In this document: one piece after another, positions 1 through 8,407 of the stretch
Position numbering within the stretch: position 1 is the stretch's first letter
How the letters are laid out: each line of letters begins with the position of its first letter
Source: Butyriboletus loyo
Taxonomy: Eukaryota; Basidiomycota; Agaricomycetes; Boletales; Boletaceae
Reading direction: 5' to 3'
Length of the DNA: 64,000 nucleotides
NCBI GenBank assembly: GCA_038093515.1
Contig: JBBPSI010000125.1
Location: 1 to 64,000, forward strand
Position numbers and translations under genes: made by a program
The notes under the pieces: model-generated
Told to the model about the DNA's origin: nothing
What the model saw: the letters and a program-made list of their open reading frames with translations, nothing else
Database searches by the model: none

Positions 1-1727
1 CCCACGATCACGTGCGCTATGTCACGTGATCTTTGAAGGTTGAAACGACTAAGTTCGAAGTGAAAGTGTACGCAGTGTACGAATAAAATGTTATGATTAT
101 AACAGAGTGGATCCCGACATCTGGAGTTAGCATTTTAGCCTGAAACCAGTGGAGGGGATTGTTCGGAAGCAAGGCAGAAGCCTGCACTACCAAATGTCCT
201 TGAGGGTTCCAAATCTTGGTTTGATCAGTAATTTCGCATCAATAACCATGTTTGGTTAGAGCAGTGACCAATAAGAGTCTATGGGCTGCTTGAGGCGCAT
301 ACCAAACTCCTATTAGCTCCAATGGAATGGGCTTATCCTTCCCCAGTTGCTGTGATAACAACACAGTACCAGGTCCAAACATTTTCATGGTTGCACCATT
401 TGCTGTAATCGCAATTCTCTTGGTGTCACCGAGATCCATGAAATCTTCAACATGTGGTGTGACATGGTCTGTACAACCACTGTCAATCATCCAGGCGTTG
501 GATAGAAGATCCTTCTTTGAAGGGACATCTCCAGTTGTGTAAGCTCCCACAATATAAAGATCACCAAGATCGAATTCATCGTTGTAATCATATACAGCAT
601 CATAGTCCTCAGCATCTCGCTGGTAAGTAGAGTCCCAGACATTAATGTCATGGGAGTCAAGACCGTGCTTCCAAGTGCCATCAGCATGACGAGCAGTGTT
701 TCCGTAAAAGGATTCTTCATCCTTCTCATCGATCGACTCTATAAAAGTCGAAAGATGGACTGCCTTTGCTTTGCATTCCTTCTTCTTCAGCTGACCACGA
801 GACCCTGAAGGTTTAGAGGGAATCATGGCGTTTCCAAAAGGAGTGTGAGGAAGATGCATTAGCATCTCCATCCTCAAAATAGGGTGATGCGAGGGGTGGT
901 CCCATCAGATCATCATCTCCCCAACCAGCTTGACCAACGGTAGATTCAGTTTCCATCAGGAAATCTGTAAGCGTGTGGTCACCTAGTTGTGTTTCGCCCA
1001 ACTCTACAATGTTGGCAAATCCATCCATGTCCATCTCCACTTCATTCACACGTCCTTTCCCTTTTCCCTTTCCTTGACGTGTCTTGAAACTGGAGCGATT
1101 GTTTGTTCGCTCATTCCGGTTTGCTCCGGATCCTGAAGGTCCTCCATAAGGCATCGCAGGCATGTGGTTTTGCTGCTGCCTTTGCTGCTGTGGTTGGAAC
1201 GGCCTCTTCTGTCCAGGACGACCACGTCCGCCAGAAGGTTGTTGAGGATGAGCCTGATTGTTCCAATTTGTCTGTGCAGGTGGAGGAGGTCCGCGTCTAA
1301 CTGTGTTTGTACGGTTGAGCTGGGTATCCGGTGCAACTGCATTTGTTCGAGAGGTAGAAGGATAAGGGATCTGGCCAGTGCCAGCACAAAGTTGTAGCTC
1401 GTGGGTGATCATGGGAATGATAATGTTCAGTGTAAATTGGTGAACATTAGTGTTGTGGACGATGTTGGACACCAGAGGTTCAAAAGATTTCGGTAACTTG
1501 GTGAGCAAGATCATGGATCGGAAATTGTTGGGAAGGCTTAATCCTGCTGCTTCCATTTTATGGAAAGCGTCCGTTAAGGACATGAGACCAGCAACTGCAT
1601 TAGCTTCATGAACGCGAATGTTCATGGCTTGGCGGAACAGGAAAAATTGTCCTGTAATGCCCGTAGTTGCGTAGGTGTCGTGCAGGAAGTTCCATAGAGT
1701 TTTTGCGACAGAGATGTTGACAGTTTC
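1..1727 (-). pseudogene. Ty1/Copia gag-protease remnant, downstream part
   Basis: This is the 3' portion of a Copia-type gag-pol on the minus strand. The gag frame is open from 1727 down to about 813. It holds a UBN2-like gag region, a long Gln/Pro/Gly-rich stretch and a basic GKGKGKGR segment. A second frame (877 to 239) continues into a Copia protease with the motif MIDSGCTDH, so gag and pol-like reading overlap in different frames. The pol frame meets a TGA at 239-241, but recognisable GAG-pre-integrase sequence (TKIWNPQGHLVV) continues past it to about position 115, after which similarity is lost. No integrase or reverse transcriptase follows inside the window. The element is therefore truncated and interrupted. 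It was one unit with the piece at 2154-2473 before the solo LTR inserted. Confidence 0.8.
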
Positions 1728-2153
1728 TGTTACGGTAGTGGTATACTTTTTCCATCCACTACCACTTGGACTACTTCACTCGCCTAGCCTTTCGCTAGTG
1801 CCCTTTGAGCGGTACGAACCGCTTTAGCTTAGTCATCATTTCTCGCGCACGGACGCGCTTTCTTTCGTACTCCAGAACTCTCTGGAATATTCCTTCCTCA
1901 TTTGTAGTTTCCTTCTCGCGACTCGATTAGGAACTTGGTCTGTGCGCAGACCCCCAGTAGTATAAAGACCCGGTCTTTACACCATGTACAGTATCTAGTT
2001 CTACGCAGCCTACTGCTAGCAATTAGTTCACTTCCAGACTCTTAGTGTGCGCACTAAGACATAGTCTGAGACTCACCCAGAATCGTCTCTCGAGTCTCGA
2101 GGCCACTCCAGAGTGCCTCCTCGCTGTTCTAATTGTTAGCGCCCAGCGTAACA
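1728..2153 (+). repeat. Solo LTR of the Ty3 chromovirus family, with target duplication
   Basis: The repeat begins TGTTACGG and ends GCGTAACA, and is homologous along its length to the two LTRs at 3035-3459 and 9731-10155. It is flanked by a perfect 5-bp duplication, GTTTC at 1723-1727 and 2154-2158. It contains the same TATAAA and downstream ATCTAGTTCT start region as the full element. It interrupts the Copia gag: removing the LTR and one GTTTC copy lets the minus-strand gag frame read through (PETV on one side, NISVAKTLW on the other). It is more diverged from the complete element's LTRs than those are from each other, so it is an older insertion reduced to a solo LTR by recombination. Confidence 0.93.
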
Positions 2154-2473
2154 GTTTCTGGAATAATTTGACCAGAAGTGTCATAGAGGGATGGAGTGTA
2201 GTCATAGTTGACTGCATGTTGGAGTTCTGGAAAGATGTAGATGGCGAGCATGCCAACAGAGCGCTTGTCCAGCAAGACCCACTTTTGCTGGTCAGCAGCA
2301 GTCTGATTGTAGTACTCAGAAGTACCATCCACTATCGACCAGACACCGATTACGGTGAGAGCATGTCTCATTTGATGAGACCAGGCTGTATAGTTGTCCG
2401 CTCCAGTCAGGACAGGAAGTCTCTGCTGGATTTGGGCATCGATCTTGAATTCTGATACAGTGGGGAGTGACAT
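2154..2473 (-). pseudogene. Copia gag N-terminal part, upstream of the solo LTR
   Basis: The minus-strand frame starts with ATG at 2473. It encodes a typical fungal Copia gag N-terminus with motifs such as LTGADNYTAWSHQMRHAL and VDGTSEYYN. It continues in phase with the gag sequence at 1727 once the solo LTR is removed. The preceding minus-strand ORF at 2483-2998 stops only about 10 nt upstream of this ATG. I see no 5' LTR of this Copia element, because the sequence to the right is replaced by the Ty3 element at 3035. Confidence 0.75.
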
Positions 2474-2482
2474 GATAATTGT

Positions 2483-2998
2483 TTAAAACAAAAATCCGAA
2501 GATGAACTGATCAAAAGAAGAGAAAACTTCGTCAGCATTTAGATTTGAAGGATTAGAAACAGGAGAAGGTGAATGTGAGGGAAGACCTATCGGATTAACC
2601 ACTGGTGTATAAAACCTAGATGGTTCCGAAGGTCCCTGTTCCAATGTTTCTTGCACCAGGTATCCATTTTCATCATAGAGAAAATCTCCTCCTAAGTCGT
2701 TAGACTCTTCTCCTTGACCAACATTCGAGAGATAACTTCCTTCTATCACATGTTTTCCTGTTTCGACTCTGTGTAAATTACTCTCTGGGATCCCTTGAGG
2801 AAGAGCAGATAGTGGTGGTGCAGATGCAGCACATATCGCTTCAAATTCCTCAAATCGTATGTTGGGAAACCAGTGTGGATTATTTATCTTTCCACTAGAG
2901 AACTTTACAGTGAAGTCAGAGTGCGAAACATAAGTAGAAGGAGAAATTTGTCCATATGGGAGGAGAACTTGTGCGTAATCCTCCGGTATGGTATACAT
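2483..2998 (-). CDS. Unrecognised 171-aa ORF directly upstream of Copia gag
   Basis: This open frame runs on the minus strand between the Copia gag start and the Ty3 5' LTR. The predicted protein is acidic, rich in Ser and Pro towards the C terminus, and ends in an aromatic stretch (FIFGFLF). It has no motif I can name. It could be a leader ORF of the Copia element, or a fragment of an older element or gene cut by the Ty3 insertion at 3035. Because it lies inside a nest of transposons I would not annotate it as a host gene without expression evidence. Confidence 0.3.
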   Translation of the reverse strand: MYTIPEDYAQVLLPYGQISPSTYVSHSDFTVKFSSGKINNPHWFPNIRFEEFEAICAASAPPLSALPQGIPESNLHRVETGKHVIEGSYLSNVGQGEESNDLGGDFLYDENGYLVQETLEQGPSEPSRFYTPVVNPIGLPSHSPSPVSNPSNLNADEVFSSFDQFIFGFLF

Positions 2999-3034
2999 GT
3001 GAAGAAAGGTAAGTGTATGTCTAGATAGGAGCGG

Positions 3035-3459
3035 TGTTACGGTAGTGGTATACTTTTTCCATCCACTACCACTTGGACTACTTCATTCGCCTAGCTTACA
3101 GCTAGTTCCCTTTGAACGGTACCAACCGTTCTAGCTTAGTCACCACTTCCCGCGCACGGACGCACTTTCCCTCACACTCCGGAATCTTCTGGAATGTTCC
3201 TTCCGTACTTGTACTTTCCTTCTCGCGTCTCGATTAGGAACACGGTCTGTGCGCAGACCTCAGTAGTATAAAGGCTCTGCCTTTCCACCATGTACTTTAT
3301 CTAGTTCTACGCAGTAACCTGCTAGCAATTAGTTTCACTCCAGACTCTTAGTGTGCGCACTAAGACATAGTCTGAGACCCAGCTCAGAAACGCTTGACGA
3401 GTCTCGAGGCCACTCCAGAGTGCCTCCTCGCTGTTCAATTGTTAGCGCCCAGCGTAACA
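3035..3459 (+). repeat. 5' LTR of the Ty3 chromovirus
   Basis: 425 bp, beginning TGTTACGG and ending GCGTAACA. The first 30 bp contain an inverted pair (GGTAGTGG and CCACTACC). A TATAAA box lies at 3267-3272, and about 30 bp downstream is ATCTAGTTCT at 3299-3308, the likely transcript start. There is no ATG between that point and the gag start at 3860, which supports this reading. Confidence 0.95.
3267..3272 (+). promoter_or_regulatory. TATA box of the LTR promoter
   Basis: TATAAA within the LTR, conserved in the 3' LTR and in the solo LTR. It sits at the right distance to start transcription near 3297-3300. Confidence 0.65.
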
Positions 3460-3461
3460 AA

Positions 3462-3471
3462 AGAACTAGAT
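3462..3471 (+). promoter_or_regulatory. Putative self-priming primer-binding site
   Basis: AGAACTAGAT starts three bases after the 5' LTR. It is the exact reverse complement of ATCTAGTTCT at 3299-3308, which lies about 30 bp after the TATA box and so should be the 5' end of the genomic RNA. This is the arrangement of the Tf1/sushi group, in which the transcript 5' end folds onto the PBS and primes minus-strand synthesis without a tRNA. I saw no tRNA-type PBS (TGG...) at this position. Confidence 0.65.
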
Positions 3472-3859
3472 CTTCACCTCGCTTCTGCTCTTCAGCAGTA
3501 AAGCCGCCCCACCCTCGCCCAACATTTCCATCCAACGTCCCAGACGCGTCGGTCGTTCTTTCCGCGTTCCCTCTCCCGAACCGGAACCCATCGTCGTCGA
3601 CAACCCGTCGCCGCCACACTCTCCCGCCCCGCCAAACCCTGAACCCCAGTTTTCCCCTCTGCCCCAGCTAGACCCCGAACCCTCTTATCAACCCGAGGAC
3701 CAGGGTCAAGGGCAGGAAAACGAACCGGAACCCAGCGACGACGGTTATCAAAGCGATTGGCTCGACAGAACCCCCCACGTTTCCCCACACAACTCCCGCT
3801 CTCCCTCTCCACCGTATTACCCACCCGCAGACCCCTCTGACGACGAAGACGACGACGAG

Positions 3860-4855
3860 ATGTCCGACAAAGGAAAGATCGTCCCCAAGGACTTCTCTGG
3901 GCTCAACGAAGACGCCTCACGATGGCTCCTCGCCATGCGCACCTACTTCGCCGCCAACCAAAATGCATTCCCCGACGACGAGTCCAAAATCAACGCCCTC
4001 CTCATGAAAATGAGCGAAGGGAAAGGCAAGACGTTTTCCGAAGGCTGGATGGGCCTTCTCCTAGATGGGACCCCTACTCCACGACAAAGGGAGTTCACTA
4101 CCGTCTGCGAAGATTTTCACAGAGTCTTCCACCCCTTCGACGTAGGAGAAAGCGCTCGCATCGACTTGGGAAACTTAAACCAGAATAGAGCCAACAAAAA
4201 GGACGGCTACGACACGTACGTCACCGAATTCCAGCTGCTCGCTGCCAAGTCCGGAATCATAGATGAGAAAGCGCTCATCGAGTGGTTCATTCGCGGTCTC
4301 GACCCCCGCCTCGCCGAGTCTGTCCTCTCGTGCGAAAAGCCCCCTACCACGCTCGCCGGATGGGCAGAGAAAACATCCGCATTCCACGCCCAGCACAAAC
4401 GCATTGACGACCTCCGCGCAGGGAAGCGCTACATTCCCACCTTCTCCTCCTCCTCGAAACCCTCGTCCAACAGACGGGACCCCAATGCCATGGACGTTGA
4501 CGCCGTCCGACTTACTCCCGTACAACGCGCGGAGTACATGAAGCAGAACAAGTGCTTCATCTGCCACCAAGTCGGCTGTCGTTCAACCAACCATCCGCGT
4601 CCCCCACGAAACGGACAGAACTCCCGAGGACCACCCTCTCGTCCCCCTCGCAACCCTCAGCGCACACGCGCCGCCGTCGTCACGCAACAAGAAACCAAGC
4701 CCTCCCCACTCGTCGACTACTTGTCCGAGTTGAAAGGTCGAGGCACCCAACAAGAAGATGTCCTGAACGTGCTTAAAGCATGTTTCAACGAGGACGAAGA
4801 AAAGCTGCCCGTCGCAGCAACCAAGGTGGCCGAAGAATGGCCAAAGGATTTTTAG
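3860..4855 (+). CDS. gag: Ty3 chromovirus Gag (331 aa)
   Basis: Structural capsid/nucleocapsid protein of the element. The start is the first ATG after the inferred transcription start. The frame is open upstream through a Pro- and acidic-rich stretch but has no earlier ATG. The N-terminal two thirds resemble fungal Ty3 capsid (WLLAMRTYF, WFIRGLDP). Near residues 233-246 there is a zinc-knuckle-like motif with the spacing C-x2-C-x4-C-x4-H (CFICHQVGCRSTNH), which differs from the usual CCHC order. An Arg/Pro-rich tail follows. The stop at 4853-4855 overlaps pol by 76 nt in the -1 frame, so Gag-Pol is probably made by ribosomal frameshifting. Confidence 0.9.
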   Translation: MSDKGKIVPKDFSGLNEDASRWLLAMRTYFAANQNAFPDDESKINALLMKMSEGKGKTFSEGWMGLLLDGTPTPRQREFTTVCEDFHRVFHPFDVGESARIDLGNLNQNRANKKDGYDTYVTEFQLLAAKSGIIDEKALIEWFIRGLDPRLAESVLSCEKPPTTLAGWAEKTSAFHAQHKRIDDLRAGKRYIPTFSSSSKPSSNRRDPNAMDVDAVRLTPVQRAEYMKQNKCFICHQVGCRSTNHPRPPRNGQNSRGPPSRPPRNPQRTRAAVVTQQETKPSPLVDYLSELKGRGTQQEDVLNVLKACFNEDEEKLPVAATKVAEEWPKDF

Positions 4856-7800
4856 AAAGGAGGGAAGTTTCGACGTCTTCGCCTCCTCTTGTAATCGCCC
4901 CCGTAGTTTTGTCAAACCCAAATGCACAATCAATTCGAGTTCCAGTATCGTTATTCGTGCATCATGGAGGTCAAATCGTCGACACATTCGCCCTGGTGGA
5001 CAGCGGCGCTAGCGGATGCTTCATAGACCGGGATCTAGTGAAGCGAAAGAAACTGCCGATGGAACGGCTACCCAAACCACTAAGTGCCCAAAACGTGGAC
5101 GGGTCAAACAACCAAGGAGGAGTAATCAGATACAAGGTCAACATCTCCATTAGGATTGGAGAAACCGAGGAGGAACGGAGTTTCCTAGTCCTCAATATTG
5201 GTAAAGAAAACATGATCCTGGGATTGCCGTGGCTACGAGAGGCCAACCCGGTAATAGATTGGGCCACTGGCCACATCGATCTCCCCGATCAGATCAAGAA
5301 GCCCCGACACGACTCCCCTCGGGCAATCGCTCAACGGTACCTGGTACGGTACCTTGACTTGGACCCAGACTCCAAGATCGCCAAGCTCTGGAAGAAGCGA
5401 GTAGACGCTTCAGCAAGGGAAGCTTACCCTATTCGAAAAGCAACTATCGCGACAGAGATCGCCGCCCAAGTCACCAAGGAGAAAGCGGTTCTCCCTACCC
5501 CGTTCGCTGCCTTCGCGGACGTTTTTGACAAAAAGAACACCGAGGAACTTCCCCCATCCCGATCTTTCGATCACGCCATCGACCTCGACAAAGACTTTGT
5601 CCCAAAAGTCGCCAAGGTCTATCCCTTGAACCCGAAGGAGTCGGAAGCCTGCAAAGCTTTCGTCGAGGAACATCTCAAGTCGGGAAAGATCACTCCCTCG
5701 AAGTCTCCTCAAGCCGCCCCCTTCTTCTTCGTATCAAAGAAGGATGGCTCATTACGCCCCTGTCAGGACTATAGGTACCTGAACTCTCATACTGTCAAAA
5801 ACGCCTACCCTCTCCCTCTCATTTCCGACCTCGTCGATCGCCTCAAGGGATCGAAGATCTTCACCAAGATGGATATCCGCTGGGGATACAACAATGTCCT
5901 CATCAAGCCGAACGACCGCTGGAAGGCGGCCTTCATTACTCCCCAAGGGCTGTTCGAGCCCACCGTAATGTTCTTCGGACTTTGCAACTCCCCAGCCACG
6001 TTCCAAGCTTTGATGGACCATATCTTCGGCGACCTTATGGCAGAAGGGTGGTTGATCATCTACATGGACGACCTCTTGATCCACTCCGCCACCTCCGCCG
6101 AACACGAAGCACGAACGATCCGTGTCCTGGAGCGACTTCGCGAACACAAGTTGTTCCTCAAACTGGAAAAGTGTTCGTTCGATGCCGAAGAAGTGGAATA
6201 CCTCGGGATGATGGTCCGAGAAGGGCAGGTCAAGATGGACCCGACCAAATTGAAAGCCATTCGCGAATGGAACCCCCCGACCTCGGTGAAGGCAGTCAGG
6301 TCCTTCATCGGGTTTTGCAATTTTTATCGCAGGTTCATACAGGACTTCTCTCACATCGCGAAGCCACTGCACGACCTAACCAAGAAGAACTCCCCATGGG
6401 CTTGGACTCCGGCTTGCGAACAAGCATTCCAAGCGATCAAACAGTCGTTCTTACGACAACCCGTCCTCTCTATGCCCGACGTCACGAAGCCGTTTGCCGT
6501 GATGACGGATGCCTCCCTCACTGCTACTGGAGCAGTACTCATGCAAAAGGATGTCAATGGTGACCTACACCCTTGCGCCTACTTGTCTAAGACGCTCTCG
6601 CCCGCTGAGCGCAACTACGATATCTATGATCGCGAGTTACTCGCGGTCATTCACGCGCTAGAAGAATGGCGCCACTACCTGCGCGGTACCGGTCATCAGG
6701 TGGAGATTCTCACCGACCACAAAAATCTCACCTACTTCCGCCAACCGAATAAGTTGTCTCGTCGACAAGCGCGTTGGCTTATGTTCTTGCAGGATTTCGA
6801 CCTGCATTTTCATCACATCCCCGGAACTCAGATGGGCCCCGCAGACGCCCTATCCCGCCGTGACGACGTTGACACTTCCACCGACAACCAGGAAGTGACT
6901 CTCCTCCCAGAAAACCTCTTTGCTCGAAAAATCGACGTTGCCCTCGCAGAGAAAATCGCTGCCTCCACCCCCGGTGACCCCATGATAAAGAGGTGCATGC
7001 AGGCCCTTTATGAGGATTCACCCCTTTTTCCCAAGATGAACGCTGGCGATTGGGACTTCGACGGAAAGGAATTGTACTTCCGCAAGAAGCGGTATATTCC
7101 CGAAGCCGCACGTGTCGACCTCATCCGATCCTTGCACGAGAGTCCTGCTGGTGGTCACGGTGGTATTTTCCGCACCCAGAATATGGTGCAACGAGATTAT
7201 TGGTGGCCCGGTATGGCTAATTTAGTCCGCCGTTTCGTCTCGGGCTGTGCCGTATGTCAAGCGCATAAAGTCAACACTCACCCCACCGTGCCCCCTCTCA
7301 CCCCTCTGGCCAGCGTGGCCTCTCGTCCTTTTGAGCAAGTCTCGGTCGACCTCATCACCGGTCTTCCTTCTTCTTTAGGTTATGATTCAGTCATGGTCGT
7401 GGTAGACCATGGGCTTACGAAGGGGGTAATTTATTCCCCTTGCAACAAAGACATCGACGCGGCAGGAGTCGCCAAATTATTTTTCAAAACCGTTTTCCTT
7501 CGTTTCGGCCTACACTCCCGCTGTATCTCTGACCGAGGTCCTCAGTTTGCATCCGCCTTTGCCAGGGAACTCGCGAGACTTCTTGACTACGATCTCGCCC
7601 TTTCCTCCGCGTACCACCCGCAAACTGACGGAGAAACCGAACGAGTCAACCAGGAATTGGAAACCTACCTACGGATCTTCTGTGATGGCCATCCAGAACG
7701 ATGGGCCGAACTCCTCCCAATGGCCGAATTCTCGCACAACTCCGTGACTCACTCGTCGACGAATGTGACTCCGTTCTCCCTGATGGTCGGGTATGAACCA

Positions 7801-8397
7801 AGGTCTTATCCACCAATCGGAAAGACCTTCCTTCCCGCCCTGGAATCCAGACTCTCGGAGCTCACGGGAGCCCGAACGGAGGCTTTAGAAGCACATGAGA
7901 AAGCACGGCGACTGATGAAGGAACGGATCTCGTCCAAGTTCCGCCCGTGGAAGGCTGGAGACAAGGTTTGGCTAGAAGGACGAAACCTGAGACTCAGGTA
8001 CCCGTCGAAGAAACTTGCGCCCAGAAGAGAAGGACCATTCGAGATTGCTCAGGTGATATCTCCTGTGGCGTACAAACTCCGATTGCCACCGACCTGGAAG
8101 ATCCATGACGTCTTCCATGCGTCCCTCCTGACCCCTTATCGTGAAACTGCGGAACATGGTCCGAATTTCACAAACCCTCCTCCGGAAGAAATAGACGGAG
8201 ATGAAGAGTACGAGATCGATCGGATCTTGTCCCATCGCGGCTCGAAGGGACGCCGTCAATTCCTTGTATCCTGGAAAGGATATTCCGCAGCAGAGAACAC
8301 CTGGGAACCGAACGGGAACCTGGTCCATGCGCAGGCCTTGCTCAAGGCTTATAAGCTGCGTCACCCGAAGGACTTTCCCTCCCCATCTTCGCAGTAA
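4780..8397 (+). CDS. pol: Ty3 chromovirus Pol: PR-RT-RNaseH-IN-chromodomain (1205 aa)
   Basis: Intact polyprotein. In order: aspartic protease (LVDSGASGCFID, residues ~71-83), reverse transcriptase with YMDD at ~428, RNase H (TDASLTATGAV and TDHKNLTYF, ~570-690), integrase zinc-binding HHCC region (~785-825), integrase core with D in DLITGLP, D in SDRGPQF and E in TERVNQELE, a GPF/Y-like segment (REGPFEI), and a C-terminal chromodomain (YEIDRIL through FLVSWKGY to ENTWEP, ~1143-1190). Each catalytic residue I looked for is present. The first ATG at 4780 may not be used: the frame probably continues from gag by a -1 shift. ORF3 begins 11 nt after the stop. Confidence 0.95.
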   Translation: MFQRGRRKAARRSNQGGRRMAKGFLERREVSTSSPPLVIAPVVLSNPNAQSIRVPVSLFVHHGGQIVDTFALVDSGASGCFIDRDLVKRKKLPMERLPKPLSAQNVDGSNNQGGVIRYKVNISIRIGETEEERSFLVLNIGKENMILGLPWLREANPVIDWATGHIDLPDQIKKPRHDSPRAIAQRYLVRYLDLDPDSKIAKLWKKRVDASAREAYPIRKATIATEIAAQVTKEKAVLPTPFAAFADVFDKKNTEELPPSRSFDHAIDLDKDFVPKVAKVYPLNPKESEACKAFVEEHLKSGKITPSKSPQAAPFFFVSKKDGSLRPCQDYRYLNSHTVKNAYPLPLISDLVDRLKGSKIFTKMDIRWGYNNVLIKPNDRWKAAFITPQGLFEPTVMFFGLCNSPATFQALMDHIFGDLMAEGWLIIYMDDLLIHSATSAEHEARTIRVLERLREHKLFLKLEKCSFDAEEVEYLGMMVREGQVKMDPTKLKAIREWNPPTSVKAVRSFIGFCNFYRRFIQDFSHIAKPLHDLTKKNSPWAWTPACEQAFQAIKQSFLRQPVLSMPDVTKPFAVMTDASLTATGAVLMQKDVNGDLHPCAYLSKTLSPAERNYDIYDRELLAVIHALEEWRHYLRGTGHQVEILTDHKNLTYFRQPNKLSRRQARWLMFLQDFDLHFHHIPGTQMGPADALSRRDDVDTSTDNQEVTLLPENLFARKIDVALAEKIAASTPGDPMIKRCMQALYEDSPLFPKMNAGDWDFDGKELYFRKKRYIPEAARVDLIRSLHESPAGGHGGIFRTQNMVQRDYWWPGMANLVRRFVSGCAVCQAHKVNTHPTVPPLTPLASVASRPFEQVSVDLITGLPSSLGYDSVMVVVDHGLTKGVIYSPCNKDIDAAGVAKLFFKTVFLRFGLHSRCISDRGPQFASAFARELARLLDYDLALSSAYHPQTDGETERVNQELETYLRIFCDGHPERWAELLPMAEFSHNSVTHSSTNVTPFSLMVGYEPRSYPPIGKTFLPALESRLSELTGARTEALEAHEKARRLMKERISSKFRPWKAGDKVWLEGRNLRLRYPSKKLAPRREGPFEIAQVISPVAYKLRLPPTWKIHDVFHASLLTPYRETAEHGPNFTNPPPEEIDGDEEYEIDRILSHRGSKGRRQFLVSWKGYSAAENTWEPNGNLVHAQALLKAYKLRHPKDFPSPSSQ

Positions 8398-8407
8398 ATA
8401 CTCGAAA

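Noticed and set aside
8201..8407. An upstream extension of ORF3 inside pol
   Set aside because: The overlapping part is the shadow of the chromodomain; the ATG at 8408 just after the pol stop is a better start.
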